From: Vespa crabro
Lineage: Eukaryota > Arthropoda > Insecta > Hymenoptera > Vespidae
Direction: 5' to 3'
Length of the DNA: 64,000 bases
Assembly (NCBI RefSeq): GCF_910589235.1
Contig: NC_060956.1
Coordinates: 16,411,999 to 16,475,998, forward strand
Under the pieces are notes generated by a model. The model did no database searches. It worked only from the letters and a program-made list of their open reading frames with translations, and was not told the DNA's origin. Position 1 is the stretch's first letter, and every line of letters begins with the position of its first letter. Below are positions 24,260 through 36,943 of this stretch, piece by piece. Position numbers and translations under genes: made by a program.

Positions 24260-26383
24260 ATAATAAAAAGTTCTTACGATCCTATTAACAAAATAAATAA
24301 ATTTGCACGCTTCATGATTTAGTTATACATCGTTTACGTCTGTGTTAAAGGTAGAAGATTCGAATAAAAACATTGTCGAATAAAAAATAAAAGAAAAGCA
24401 TAGATCGAAAGACACAGAGTTACTGACCGAACGGCATCGAAGCCGATATAATTCAATATAATGTAGAGCCCAAGGGACATTATCTGGCCTCGTGCAGTCA
24501 ACTCGACTCGGTCCTCGATTAATCTCGACTCGATCTCAACAAAGCGCGGATTTATGTTCTCCTCGCCACCCGGCATCGAGAGTCCCCGGGTGAAACCAGT
24601 TTTTGCCGAGCTCGTTTCTTTTCCGCGATGCACCTTCTTCCTTCCTTTTCTTTCCTCGCCCTTTTTTCCTTTCCTTGCTTCTTTTCTTTTTTTCTATTAT
24701 TTTCCTTTCCTTTCTCTTTTTCTTTTCTTTTTAAATCATTTAAATCTTCTTTTCGACATTAGTAAAAATTGATCATTATGGTACTATCTATCTTTCTTGA
24801 AAAAAAAAAAAAAAAAAGAAAAAGAAAAAGAAAATAATAAATAAAATCCATCGCAAATATTTTTAATTTTATCTGATATATTAGGAAAATATAAATAAAA
24901 CGTCAATTGATCAAGTCAAATGTTTGTTTGTTTTCGTCAAACTTATATCTGCTCATTGATCAACTACATCCGATATTTTACGATTTGATGATTTACAAAG
25001 GGTTTAAAAAAATATAATCAATTAATGTGATTAAATTGGAAAATATAACTTGTTATTTACAATATAAACGAGAGTAATATTTAGACTGGTTGAAATGTTT
25101 CAACCTGTAATAAATATGCGAAACGATTTGCATTTAAATAAAGAATTTGGTATTTTAATTGAAAAATTGTCTGAGCCCTATAGTTAAATTTATTACGTCG
25201 ATGTATTTCGAAAGCTCAAAAGAAAGAGAACGTAAGTAGTTATATATACATATACAATATACGTATGTATATATTGGCGGATCGTTCCGCTCTTTTTCGG
25301 ATTATGAGATAGGAGATGAGAATTCGAGGGCGGAGACTAAAAGACGCTTTCGTCCGAAAGACGACGCAACGTTGAATTACGAGTAAATCCGTAATGAGCC
25401 GTGGGATCGAGTCGATGAGTCCTCGTTGTTCCACGTCGTTGTTCCGCGTCGTTATGCGTTCCGCGTTCCGCGTTCCGCGCTCCACCGTCCGTGTACAATC
25501 GGTAATTGCGCGGCAAAATACGAACGACACTTGCAGCAAGTCCTTCTCTTTCCTTCTCCTTTTCCTTTAACCCTACCTAACTATCATCACCAATCTCTAT
25601 CGTATCTCGCTCCACTTCACTCGTTTTCTTTTCTTTCTTCTTTTTTTTTTTCTTCGTTTCTTCTTTCCTTTTTCCTTCTCATTTCTTCCTTCTCTTATTT
25701 TCTCTTCTTTCTTTTTATCACGTTAACAACGAGATCTTAACTGCGTAAATTCTATATCTACTAACATAATCGATTAACCACATGCCGAGATCGTGACCGT
25801 GCACATCCGCTCCAGCTTTTTATTCTATGTCGATCCGACAATAGGGACCTTTATCGTTCTTTGTATTATCAAAGCTCGGTTCGTTGCTCGTTGTACGGCA
25901 CCGTTACGCAAAGAGGAGGAGAAGAAGGAGGAAGAAGAAGAAGAAATTGTATTTGATTATATGAGAAAATGTCAATAGATTTTCTGTTTTTTCTTTTTTT
26001 TTTCATTTTTTTTCTCTCTCCTTTTTTTCTCTTTTTAATCTTCTTATGGACAATTTTTCATAATATCAAATATATTACTATATTATATGATATTATAGAC
26101 ATTCGAAGATTCGTTATAGTCCGATCGTACGTTATTATAATAATTTATCAATAAATGAAGCTCCTATTCTGCCATATTGAATAAAATATTTCTTCATAAA
26201 TTATTTAACAACTCTGGAGACCTCTCTCACGTTACTAATCATTACTTCACCCGTATTGAATAGAATGAACGGGTGAATGGTAATTCTCCCCCGTGGATGC
26301 TCGTTAAATATTAAACGGCGAATAAGCGCTTTGATTAAACGAATTCGATTACGTTAAATTAATAAATACGTAAACGTGCGTAC

Positions 26384-26385
<2 letters not shown>

Positions 26386-26434
<49 letters not shown>
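26386..26434. repeat. (TA)n microsatellite near exon B
   Basis: About 20 units, about 180 bp beyond the exon B donor. Confidence 0.96.
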
Positions 26435-26438
<4 letters not shown>

Positions 26439-26611
26439 GATTATATATATTTAGAAATGATTAAGCAAATTTTATATTTTGATTAAAGAATTGTAATTTC
26501 AAATAACGGTACAAGTAATCTTTGCTAATCATTTCAACGACCTAATGCTTAAAGTAAGATTAATTAATGAATATCATTAAAACAAATGAAGTTTATTACA
26601 TTAGAACTTAC

Positions 26612-26807
26612 TTGTAAGATCCATGAATATTCTTGCAAGTACCATGCTTGCACGGATTCCTCTCACATTCATCGATGTCATCGGCACAATTGCGTCCGGC
26701 GAAGCCCAATGCACACGTGCACTTGTAACTGTCCTCCAATGAACGACACTCGGCACCGTTTCGACAGGGTGACGAAGCACAATAATCCTCCCGTTCACAA
26801 TGTTCTC
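26612..26807 (-). CDS. Notch: Notch receptor exon B: end of EGF3, EGF4, first half of EGF5
   Basis: The acceptor is TTTTTTCACAG before 26807 and the donor is ACAA|GTAAGT after 26612. The exon is 196 bases: two bases that complete the Gly codon split with exon A, 64 codons, and two bases. Codon 3 is the sixth cysteine of EGF3. EGF4 has cysteines at codons 9, 14, 20, 29, 31 and 40. EGF5 starts with the calcium-binding DIDEC signature and has C1-C3 at codons 47, 52 and 57. The linker REDYCASSPCRNGAEC matches the Notch EGF4 start (LCASSPCRNG in fly, from memory). EGF4 has Glu where Ser/Thr would accept O-fucose. EGF5 has only three residues between C2 and C3 (KHGT, then C), so its O-fucose consensus is disturbed, and CERNPC lacks the Ser needed for O-glucose. 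The preceding intron is 2.1 kb and the following one 15.5 kb. Confidence 0.95.
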
Positions 26808-27566
26808 CTGTGAAAAAAAAAATATTTAATAAATATTTAATAGTCACCATAATAAAATGAAATTTTAACTAATAATAACAAATTTAATTACGTAATCGAG
26901 GAATTTATTACAATAAAATTGTCACTTATTTGCGAATTACAATTTACTTGCGTATGTTAAAACAGTAAAAGTTAGGAATAGCGTTTATAAAAAAAATATT
27001 GATATTTATTATAATAAATTTCATAATTATTAAACTTATAATATCAATTCATTGAGAATTAAATTATTTTTGATAAAAAAAAAAAAGAAAAAAAAAAAAT
27101 CTTAATTCCCTTTCAATTTTCTTTTATCGCAAATAATTTCAAATAAATAAAATTCTAATTGAATGTTTGAAAATTTACGTTTCTATATCTATAACGGATG
27201 AACGCGTAAAACATCATATTAAGGAGTATAGGATTAAAATTATATGGTTATCGAATCGCAATGAGCGAATAAATTAATTTTATTCTGCTGGCAAAGTCTT
27301 CTATATTTCCTTTCGCTAAGTAGAGATATCTCTGAACATTCCGTTTAACGTTGTTAGGGCAAATATCTATAGCAGGAAAGGTATCGTCTCATCCCTTCTT
27401 CTAGTTTACCGATTAGTGGAACTAATTACTAGAGTCACTACTTGCTCTCTTTCTTTCTTTTTCTTTTCTTTTTAAGATTCTCCCCTTTCTTTCTCGATCT
27501 TAACGGTCTTGTTCTGTTTAAATGTTTGATAGCGGTTCTCTTTCCTTTTTTTTCCTTTGCAATATA

Positions 27567-27698
27567 TTAGGGGGACCGGAAAGTAATGTCGCTTTCTTAA
27601 ATTAAATTCAAACGAATAAATTTTTAACAAGTTTTTATTTTTAATCACAATCAAATATCGACATGCGCAGAAACGACATTACTTTCCGATTCCCTTCA
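27567..27698. mobile_element. Mariner-type MITE, 132 bp, with TA target duplication
   Basis: The ends are inverted repeats of about 30 bp that share a perfect 15-base core, CGGAAAGTAATGTCG. The left copy begins TTAGGGGGAC and the inverted right copy begins TGAAGGGAAT. Both ends are flanked by TA (27565-27566 and 27699-27700), the mariner/Tc1 target-site signature. Mariner termini that begin TTAGG and contain AAAGTAATGTCG are known in insects. The interior is only about 70 bp and AT-rich with no transposase, so this is a non-autonomous or internally deleted copy. It sits inside the 2.1 kb Notch intron. Confidence 0.8.
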
Positions 27699-28201
27699 TA
27701 TTTATAATAATTTAAAGAAAGTTACACTTCAAATATTATTATTCATATCGAAATTAATATTTAAAATTGATTTTGTATCATCGATAAATCGTGAAAATTT
27801 TACAACTTTTATCATAAACTTTTATCATTTTTTCTTTCTTCAATTTTATGTCATATTAAAAATATTCAGTATACTTTTCATTACAGAGTTCATCGATAAG
27901 GGAAAAAAAGAAAAAAAAGAAAAAGAAAAGAAAGAAACAAAAAAAGAAAGAAAGAAAGAAAGAAGAAAAAAACAAATCTCACTTAACCGACAATGATTTT
28001 AAGATAAAAGTTTTTTTTTTGAATTTAGACAGATCTTATCTTGATACTTGAGAAAAATTCGATATCGATAGCGATATCATAGGGCGTTAGAAAGGGAGAA
28101 CCACTGATTCAAAAGGGTACCGCCATAGTTAAACGTTGCCTTGGACTTGGCCAATTATCCAGCAAACGTAGACTTCTCTTTCTTTCTCTCTTTCCATCGT
28201 T

Positions 28202-28241
<40 letters not shown>

Positions 28242-28249
28242 TATTGAAT

Positions 28250-28510
28250 TCTCCCTTCCTCGGATTTATTTTTCGAGTGAACGTGCACATCCCTATAAAG
28301 ATAAGGAACTATCTACGGTATTGCCTCCTATTTCCGCGATTCGTACGGATTGACGAGCGTCGTTGGCGAGTGCCTTCTACGAGCGGTCATCATCGTTAAA
28401 GTTTTCACTTTATTTCCCGCAATATATTATAAAGCCGCCGACATTCTTAGACGATCGTAATGCAATCGCCGTCTTCCGTACTCGTTGCCCGGTCTTACCT
28501 TCCTGCCCAC
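28250..28510. promoter_or_regulatory. GC-balanced island in the 2.1 kb intron
   Basis: Unique sequence with many CpG and runs such as GACGAGCGTCGTTGGCGAG. Its base use differs sharply from the AT-rich DNA on both sides. No exon is seen. Regulatory function is inferred only. Confidence 0.15.
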
Positions 28511-28928
28511 TCTATTTATGACGAATAATGATAATAATAATGTAGTAGAACGTCGACGTTTTCATTGCAACCTCCAACTTCTATAATCGCAAATATATCA
28601 TTGAACATCGCTACTCGAAATACGACTATTCGTATGCTACTGATTAATGTGTGAATTTAAAAAAAAAAAAAAATTCGTATGTACATGCACATATATGAAT
28701 ATATTTTACGTACTTAAATCAAATTCTTATTACTTTTCTTTTTCTGTTTTCTTTTCATTCTTTTTTTTTCCCCTTTCTTTTTATTTATTTTTTTTTCTTC
28801 TTAATAGCGTCAGACGTTGTCGTAGTTTATCGCTTTGATGCGTTCGTTTTTTTTAGTTTTTAATCGACCTTAAATATATTTTTACATTTAATTTTTGTTT
28901 TTTAAATGATATTTAAGGATCAACTTAC

Positions 28929-29200
28929 CTGTATAGCCTGTCGCGCACATGCACACGTACTCGTATAAAGACTTAAGATTACAGGTGGCACCGTTGAGAC
29001 AGGGCGAGGAATCGCAGGCATTGTCAATCGGAATTTCACAGAGACTAGCAGTAAATCCAACAGGACAGGAACACGTGAACGATGGTGTTCCACCTCCTAT
29101 GATCTCTCTCACTCTACAGGAACCACCGTTTTGACAACGTGGTCCAGTATGACAGGGGTTCAAATGTTGACAGTACTCTCCGACGTATTTTGATGTGCAG
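28929..29200 (-). CDS. Notch: Notch receptor exon A: end of EGF1, EGF2, most of EGF3
   Basis: Internal exon of the Notch transmembrane receptor, which is activated at the cell surface by Delta/Serrate ligands and releases an intracellular transcription co-activator. The acceptor is TTATTTCAG before 29200 and the donor is CAG|GTAAGT after 28929. The exon is 272 bases: one base of a split codon, 90 codons, and one base (phase 2 in, phase 1 out). Cysteines at codons 1 and 10 close EGF1. Codons 16, 22, 28, 43, 45 and 54 are the six of EGF2. Codons 62, 67, 73, 83 and 85 are the first five of EGF3. EGF2 has the long C3-C4 loop and the SLCEIP..NACD linker typical of Notch. From memory, fly Notch aligns through the whole exon without gaps apart from that loop. 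EGF2 (QNGGSC) and EGF3 (LNGATC) keep the O-fucose consensus, and EGF3 (CDSSPC) keeps the O-glucose consensus. The exon with the rest of EGF1 was not found. Other EGF proteins (Crumbs, Delta, Serrate) fit this order worse. Confidence 0.95.
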
Positions 29201-29237
29201 CTGAAATAACAACGATAAGAAATTAAAATCGATTAAA

Positions 29238-29275
<38 letters not shown>
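29238..29275. repeat. (TA)n microsatellite 40 bp upstream of exon A
   Basis: About 18 units in the intron next to the acceptor of exon A. Confidence 0.96.
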
Positions 29276-29279
<4 letters not shown>

Positions 29280-29532
29280 TGTATAAATATAAAATATATC
29301 ATATAATAATTTGGAATAACTGTTTACTTTTTTTTTCCTTAGATATAAAAAAAAGTATATAACGATAAACGAAAAGTGCATTCATATCCAAGGTCTAGAT
29401 TGCATAGAATTCGATAAATTGATAAATTAAAAAATGTAATCTCGCGGAAAGTAAACGGAATATTTCTTTATGGTCACGATAAGATTAGAAATACTTCGAG
29501 ACAAATTTAATGTGTGAAGATTCGAATAAGAA

Positions 29533-29534
<2 letters not shown>

Positions 29535-29577
<43 letters not shown>

Positions 29578-29580
29578 GAA
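29535..29580. repeat. (GA)n tract upstream of exon A
   Basis: Nearly perfect (GA)n. Complementary to the (CT)n at 28206-28240 on the other side of exon A. Confidence 0.94.
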
Positions 29581-30000
29581 GAAGGAAAAGAAAGAGAGAA
29601 AAGAAAAGAGAAAGAGAGAAACAATCTCTGTTGCGTATTCCGGTACTGTTCCAGTTGAACGGTTTTGAAGATAATTTTAATCGTTTCTTGCGAAAAGGGT
29701 TCGACCATGGTGTTAAGTCTTCCACGAAGGATCGAAATCGTTTTATTGCAAGACACGAAACGTACGGTGTCCTTTGAGTTTGGTCACTACCATGTATTAT
29801 TTATTATAGCACACAGTTATTAGTTGGTTCATTGTCAGTGGCTGAATTGCACGTTGGTTGATCCTTACATAAAATCTTCTTTCTTTCAATTGCATATATG
29901 CGTATATACACAAGCACACACAAAAAAAAATATATATATACACACATATATTCAATTGAACATATATTTTAAAATTACACAGATCCTTTCCTTTTTTCTT

Positions 30001-30118
30001 TTATATATATATATTATATATTATATATTATATATATATATATTATATATTATATAGATATATTATATATTATATATATATATATATATTATATATTATA
30101 TATATATAATATGTATAT
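30001..30118. repeat. TATA/TTATA-rich self-complementary tract
   Basis: Alternating TATATATT and ATATTATA units over about 118 bp, able to fold on itself. Confidence 0.92.
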
Positions 30119-30689
30119 CCTTTAATGAATGTATATATAATTTATATATATATGCTTTCCTTTTTTCTCTCTTTCCATCTAGTTCGCTTTATCATCGATT
30201 ATAATTATTTTTTTTATAATTATCCCTTTCCGGATAAATAACAAATTCTATCAAGCAAATAATTCTTTTTCTGCTCGTTGTCATCTACAATATATCTCAG
30301 GTGTTAATTAAGTTTATCGATAATGGCTAATCTTGGTTCTCGTCGAGTTTGTTCGCGCTCGATGGTAATTACCATGCGTGTAGCTCCATGTAGAAAATGC
30401 GTTTAGCACTTTATCTTATATAGTTAATAAACTAATACGTTAGTTCCTTATACCTGTATATATAAATTATCGCGTTTCAAGATTATCATAATAAAGATTT
30501 TATTACGATTATCATTTTCGTTAATTAATCATCCATCTGCCATGACTGTAATCCATATGATTAACTTTTTTTATTTTTTATTTATTTATTTATTTTTTGT
30601 TTTGTTTCTAATCACAGTACATTATCCACGATAGTTAATCTACATTATTATATTTCCACTAAAGGGATTTCAATTCTGCGAAAACTTGA

Positions 30690-30880
30690 ACGACGTTGTA
30701 TATACGAGTTATCGAACTTAGAAAGGTGCGGTTGGGTGCACCGTTCTAACGAACAGGTTGATACCTGGGTTTGCTCGAAAAAGGAATCGTAACTAGGCGT
30801 CCCATCGAGTCTGTATAAAGAGGAGGAGCTTCATTCTAACGGCTCCTAATGATCGGAAGTCGAGACTCGTATTGTACACT
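30690..30880. promoter_or_regulatory. GC-balanced island 1.5 kb upstream of exon A
   Basis: Mixed-composition unique block containing GTGCGGTTGGGTGCACC and a TATAAAG near 30813. No initiator was found at the proper distance and no coding frame follows. It is a candidate regulatory element only. Confidence 0.15.
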
Positions 30881-31188
30881 CGACCGATCTCTCTCTCTTT
30901 CTCTCTCTCTCGCTTTCGCTAGAAAAGACTGTGGCGAAGAAGAAACTAGGGACGAGTCCTCCCTTTAATAGTAACCTGTATGTACCTTTTCTCAAACGAA
31001 CTCGGTTCTAAAGACTTTTCTAAAACTCTTTTATACATTCAACATCATGGAGCTTACAAAAATTCTCTCGTACAAAAACCAAATCTAAATACAAAAATTT
31101 CCGTATTATTATCGAAACGAAAAATATATACATATTATACGTACTATGAAGTATGTGCTCGATAAATAAACAAAAGATACATACACAC

Positions 31189-31189
<1 letters not shown>

Positions 31190-31246
<57 letters not shown>
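31190..31246. repeat. (TA)n microsatellite
   Basis: About 28 perfect units. Confidence 0.97.
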
Positions 31247-31247
<1 letters not shown>

Positions 31248-33072
31248 GAATAACAATAATGTATACGATGAATTATGGACTTCGAGTTCCAATATAATTC
31301 GTAAATCAAAAATTAGTAAATCATAAATAAAAGTATATCTGATTAAACGAAAGAAAAAGGAAATATTAGAAAACATTGTTGGATCGGGAGAATTATCTTT
31401 ATAATTTTATTTATAATTTTAATTATAAAAAAATAGGAAGAAAGAATATCTCGGATCTCTTTCCCTCCCCCTGCCAACTAACCATCCCCGCCTTTCTTCG
31501 AGAGGATCGAGTCGCGGATGTCCGCTTAAGGTTCTAACGCATCGATACTCCTTCGGGAATAAAAAAGGGACAAGGTAACCAAGAGAAGAAGATAACTCGC
31601 GTGTGGTAGTCGAGGACGAAGAGATAGGATCGGTAAAGAGGGGAAAAGAGAGAGAAAGAGAGGGTAAAGGGAGGAGAGGGAGGGGACGTGGAACGTGCAC
31701 GTACCAAGGGAAAAGAAGGAAGAGACAGGAACGTATCGACGTGCTTATTGTCCACGGTTGCAGCTGCCAGTAGTTCGCTCGTGTGTTTTCTCCCCACCCT
31801 TTGATCTTTTTCAACAACCCCTCTTTCACCCTACTCCCCGCCCCTTCATCTTCTCAACCTCCACTCGACGCTTCTTTACTCCCTGCCAACCTTCTTCTTT
31901 ACATTTTCTCTATGTTTGTATTGTATACGATAGAATGAAAAACGTAAAGAGAGCGTATATAAGATGTTTCGTTTTAATTAATCAATTTATAATATTTTTC
32001 GTTCGAATCGAAATCATTGATGAGAACGTAGAGGTGATATGTTATTGAGGAAATAAAAAAGAAAAAAAAAAGGACAAAAAAAGAAGAAAGGAAAGAAATG
32101 ATACAAATGTTTAATTATCTTTCCTAAAATTTCATCCAATTTATCTTCATTCGCTGCTACTTTCGATTTAAATAAAAAATAATTTGCACTTATATAGATC
32201 GTAAATATAAATTGTATGGATTTATCGAATAGAAAAATGAAGAATAGAACGATTTTTTCTTTTTTTTTCTTCTTTTTTTTCTTTTTCGTTGAAACATCAA
32301 AACGTTTTTCTTCTTTCTTTTTTTCCTTTTCTTTTTCTTCTTCCTTCTTTCGGGCTGATTAAAATTTGATAAATTCTTTTAAAAGTCTCTAATATATCTA
32401 AAATTTTTATACCTTATATATAAATAAGTGTAAGTGTGTTGGTCTCTCGCGGGCGCACGTTTAGAAAGAAAGCTGCAGCCGGTATCTCTATAAACGGAAG
32501 CAACGATTCCACGGCCATTACTCGCCGGCAGCAAGTTTCTTCTTGACTACCGGTCAGGGCCGGAGAGCACGCACGACTCCGAGAGTGACTCTCACAAGGG
32601 AAACTAGAAAACGATGCTAGAGTGGTTGGAGGGGGAGGGGGAGAGAAGAGGAGATGAGGGGAGTAAGCGATTTATCGACCTCCACTAGTAAATATTTCCC
32701 TTATGCGTTAAGTCAAGTTTAGCGAGCTTCGAGGATCTACAACAGACAACGTCATTCTTGTGCAATGATTTTTGTTGTTTGATTTCTTTTCTGTATTTTT
32801 TTTCTTTTTTTTTTTTTTTTTATTCTCGATACAACACAAGCTAGAACGAACTCACGAACACTGAAATAGAGATCGTTTTGGGGAGGAGGGAGGGGGGAGG
32901 GGGGAGAGAATAAGGGAGACGGCTGGAGGGAAAAGAAAAGGGGGGAAACAAAATAGAAAAAAATATAACAGTTCATCTCGATGATTCTAACGAGTCACAT
33001 CAATTGGTTATAAATCAGAGATCTCGATCTTAAATTGACTATAGAATTGGAAAAACAAAAGGGGGGGGGGGA

Positions 33073-33155
33073 AGAGAGATAGAGAAAGAGAGAGGGAGAG
33101 AAAGAGAGAGGGAGAGAGAGAGAGAGAGAGGGAGAGAGAGAGAGAGAGAGAGATA
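33073..33155. repeat. (GA)n tract with GGGA interruptions
   Basis: Follows a run of G at 33061-33070. Confidence 0.93.
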
Positions 33156-35183
33156 GATTCGATCATCATCGATGCTTACGCGTACGTGCGTGTTTGTAAA
33201 AGGAAAATGAGACCGAGTCTCGTATCAATTCGCATTTCGATGCAAATTGCCTCCAACTAATTCCACTTCGAGATAGCTTTGCTATCTACGCCGTTGCCCT
33301 TTCGATTCTGAGACGTTGAAACGAACTTGAAAGAAGATAGGAATAGAGAGGAGACTGCTCTCCTCTACTACTCGTGCTCATCTCGTCGGTTATTTCACAT
33401 TTTTTTCGCGGAATTAGATTCACCCTTCGATGTGAACGCTTCTCTTCGTAGTACGCAAGTCGGTATGCTTTGCTCACCGCGAACGAACATAAGAAACATT
33501 TATACATTTATAGTATACGTGCTTCAAGAGGATTGAAGTTATTGTTCGACTTAATCGTCCGGTGAATCTCTCTCTATCTCTCTCTTTTTCTACGTTGATT
33601 GGATGATAATTCCTTAGATCAAGATTATCAAAGTAAACGATAGAAACGTCGACCGATTACGTACGATCTAACATTTAATCAAACGTTTTATTAAATCCCT
33701 ATAGGATTTAATAATCAATTTAAAGCAAAAAGAAGAAAAAAAAGAAAAAAAAAAGAAAAAAAATGAAAAAGAAAGAAAAAAAAAGCCTGTTGAAAGACGA
33801 AAAAGTGCTAAGAATTCTAAATAATAAGGCAAACATATACTTGTTCTATCCTACTGTTAATCGTACTTTTACCAGCTGATTCTACAAAAGAATCGATTTT
33901 AAGAAAATATTTTATGGAAACATTAAAGTTGAACATAACAAAGAAAATATCCCATGAACAAACTAAGCTGCGTTAAATAATCTAATTATCATGTTAAATA
34001 AATTCTATCAATAGAGAAATATATCTATTAGATAATATTTCCTTCACGTTGTATGAATACGAAAGGAGAGATTGATTTTAAGATAGAGAAACATCGATTA
34101 TTTAGTCATACTGAACGTTTCGTCGCCGTTAAATAAATTATTTTACGTAATTTACGATTATTTCATAAAAAAACAAAAAACAAAAAACAAAAAAAAACCA
34201 AAAGGAAAAAAACATTTATTCGAAGTGACGAGAATAAAAAATGGCAGAAGATAGGGTTGAGGGGAGAAGGGTGTGGGAAAGCCGTCGCCTTTCGTGGCAA
34301 ATTAATAAGACTCGATCGTGGAGAATTCGCAAAAGAATTGCGAGGAAGATCGATAATCGAGATTTCCGCGAATTTATCGCGCCTCTTATCAGCCGGAAAT
34401 TAACGGATCGTTCGCCGAAATTGCCTCGTAAATTCGAGACGCGCGAGTTCTTCTCTCTCCTGCGAGACATGACGAACGACCCTGCGATTTTGCTTGTCTG
34501 CTATCTAAACGAGCATCTAAAATTGCAATTCGCGCGGTATGTCGACGACGCGAATTACCGATCTTTGCCCACTTAATTGGCCAACAGAGATGACGTGAGT
34601 GCGTATTCACAAAAAAAAAGAAAAAAAAAAACAAAGAAGAAAAATATTTCTCATAGTATTCGACTTAGGATGGCGACTTGAAATTATAATTACATTTAAT
34701 TAGTTAATTATTCAAGATTTCAAATATAAAAAAAAACAAGAAGAAAAAGAAAAGAAAACCTTTGTGAATATAAGACCGGAAACTTTTTTCGAGACTTTTC
34801 TAACATTATTACGTTGATAAATATTTTCGTAAATAAATGGCCAGTATCGATATCAATGATCTATATACAAAATTTAATTATCGTACGCTTAAAATAAAAA
34901 ATTAAAACTCGCCATAGAAGTGATGTTGGTCGAACGTATCGAGAACGAAAATTAAAATTATCGATTATATCGTGATCATTTTTAGAAAGAAAAAAAGAAA
35001 AGAAAGAATAAGAAAAAGAAATAAAAAAGAAATAAGAAAAAATATGATCATAAATTTAGATACCTACGTAGATATCATGAATTTGGTAATACGTATTCGC
35101 CTACGGCGAATTCTTTCGTATCTCTCCCGATTATTTGCACCACAACCAAGAAAGGTAAGAAGCTCGAAGAAAAATAAAAAGAA

Positions 35184-35189
35184 AAGGAA

Positions 35190-35243
<54 letters not shown>
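35184..35243. repeat. (GA)n tract
   Basis: Interrupted once by AAAGA. Confidence 0.93.
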
Positions 35244-35245
<2 letters not shown>

Positions 35246-35847
35246 GAAGATATAAAAGTTGCGAGATTATTGGTGCCATTTCAGTTAGCATTACGTTTCC
35301 ACCTTCATCACCAAAAAGGGAAATGACTTTTTGCGACACGGAATGCCAGAGCACAGATGCTTTTTCCAAGGCACCTTAAAAGAGTGTATGTATCTTACAT
35401 ACTCGTCTCTTTTCTTACGAGGCGCCGCACCTCCTTCCTCTTCTCTCCGTTCGGCCGCTTCCTCACTACCAATAAAAGTCAATTCTCCAACGGTTAAGTA
35501 GGTGAACATGATTTTTCGATGTCGTGCGATCGAATGATCGAACGATTGATCGTTCGATCGACGTCCTTTGCCACGTTATCGTCGGCAACCGAAGATGCTT
35601 GAAAAAAGTTATGCAAGAAGAGGGGCCACGGCTTTTGATCGCGTTACTTCAGACGTAACCCGACCCAAATATATTCTTTATATCACGAATTAATCTCTAC
35701 GGCACTCCTCGAAATCGAAATCGAGCTCCTGTAATTTCTCCAATGATCTGCCTTTAAACGGCCGATGAGAAAGAGGGCCGGAGAATAATTAAGTAGCCCG
35801 TAACGGACATACGTATATATGTATGGTATGTACAGAGATACACATAC

Positions 35848-35995
<148 letters not shown>

Positions 35996-36205
35996 GTAAG
36001 TGTACATACATACGTATACGAATTTGTCAACCTTACTAAGAAATTCCCTCCGTGAAAAGTCATCGAAAACATGTCGAACTTCACATACTCCTGCAGAATT
36101 TCTCTTCAAAAGTAGTCCCACGAGATTCCACTCTCGCAATTTTCGCGACGGTTAGTCTCGGTCGGCGACCGGACGTTCTCCGAAAAAAAAGAAAAGAACA
36201 AGGAG

Positions 36206-36244
36206 AAGAAGCAGAAGAAGAAGAAGAAGAAAAAATATATATAT

Positions 36245-36275
<31 letters not shown>

Positions 36276-36737
36276 CAATGACAATGAAGGGCCTCGAATC
36301 TCCGGTCCTCCTTGACTTGCCTCTAACGATGAGAAGAGAAGAGCAATTGTGGAGACTGAAAGAGAGAAAATGTTAGAGATTAGGAGGTGGTGTCGTGAAA
36401 GGGAAAAAGACTCGGTTTGCCGCATTGTCGGGAAAGAGCCGTGCCTGGTGTTTATCGCGAAACCTCTCTTTCTCCCTCCCACCCTATCTCCCTCTCTCTC
36501 TCTCTCTCTTTGTCTCGCTCTTTGTCTCTCTCTTTCGTCATCTTTCAAGAAGAAGGAAAAGAAGAAGAAGAAGAAGAAGAAGGAGAAGATGAAGAGAAAG
36601 GATGAGGAAGAGGACGGTAACACCACCACCCACCATCAATGGCCAGTGGACCGAGAAGGCAGCCACCCGTACTGGTTCCATTAGTGTCTCGGCTTGTAAT
36701 TTGCCGCGCCGAATGTTAATGGACTCCTCTCTTTCTC

Positions 36738-36784
<47 letters not shown>

Positions 36785-36943
36785 CTCCCTCTTTCTGAAG
36801 ATCTTCCTTTCCTCCCTCGAAAACTCCATCTTCACTTCACTTCGTTTCTTCCCCGGAACAAAATTCTTCCAACGGAGTCTCTCTTTTTCGCTATTTTCAT
36901 CTCTCTCTCTCCCTCCCTCTCTCCTCTCTCTCTCTCTCTCTTT
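36206..36943. repeat. Cluster of (GAA)n, (GA)n and (CT)n tracts
   Basis: (GAA)n near 36206-36232 and 36548-36590, (GA)n at 36246-36274, and (CT)n at 36483-36535, 36727-36785 and 36899-36943. The opposing purine and pyrimidine runs explain the overlapping open frames in both strands. Confidence 0.92.

Larger units (their letters stand above)
11144..26611 (-). other. Notch intron between exons B and C (15,468 bp)
   Basis: A GT...AG intron of phase 2 on the minus strand. It contains microsatellites, GC-balanced islands at about 14150-14290, 15030-15150, 19370-19625, 20280-20465 and 23480-23720, and a small 3-copy minisatellite near 16020. It also holds a leader-like ATG frame ending at a splice donor (13411-13460, minus strand) and a 115-codon plus-strand open frame at 14684-15031. 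No further EGF-like exon is visible. Confidence 0.85.
26808..28928 (-). other. Notch intron between exons A and B (2,121 bp)
   Basis: A GT...AG intron of phase 1 on the minus strand. It holds a mariner-type MITE (27567-27698), a (CT)n tract near 28208, T-rich tracts near 28740-28800, and a GC-balanced island at about 28250-28510. No exon-like cysteine-rich frame was seen in it. Confidence 0.9.

Noticed and set aside
11010..29200. The EGF exons as Crumbs, Delta, Serrate or Eyes shut
   Set aside because: The order and wording of EGF2-6, the long EGF2 loop and the EGF3 linker fit Notch. The others do not have this series at this place.
36081..36629. 182-codon minus-strand frame
   Set aside because: Mostly Ser/Phe/Leu from (GAA)n, (GA)n and (CT)n complements. 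The non-repeat parts have no recognisable domain.
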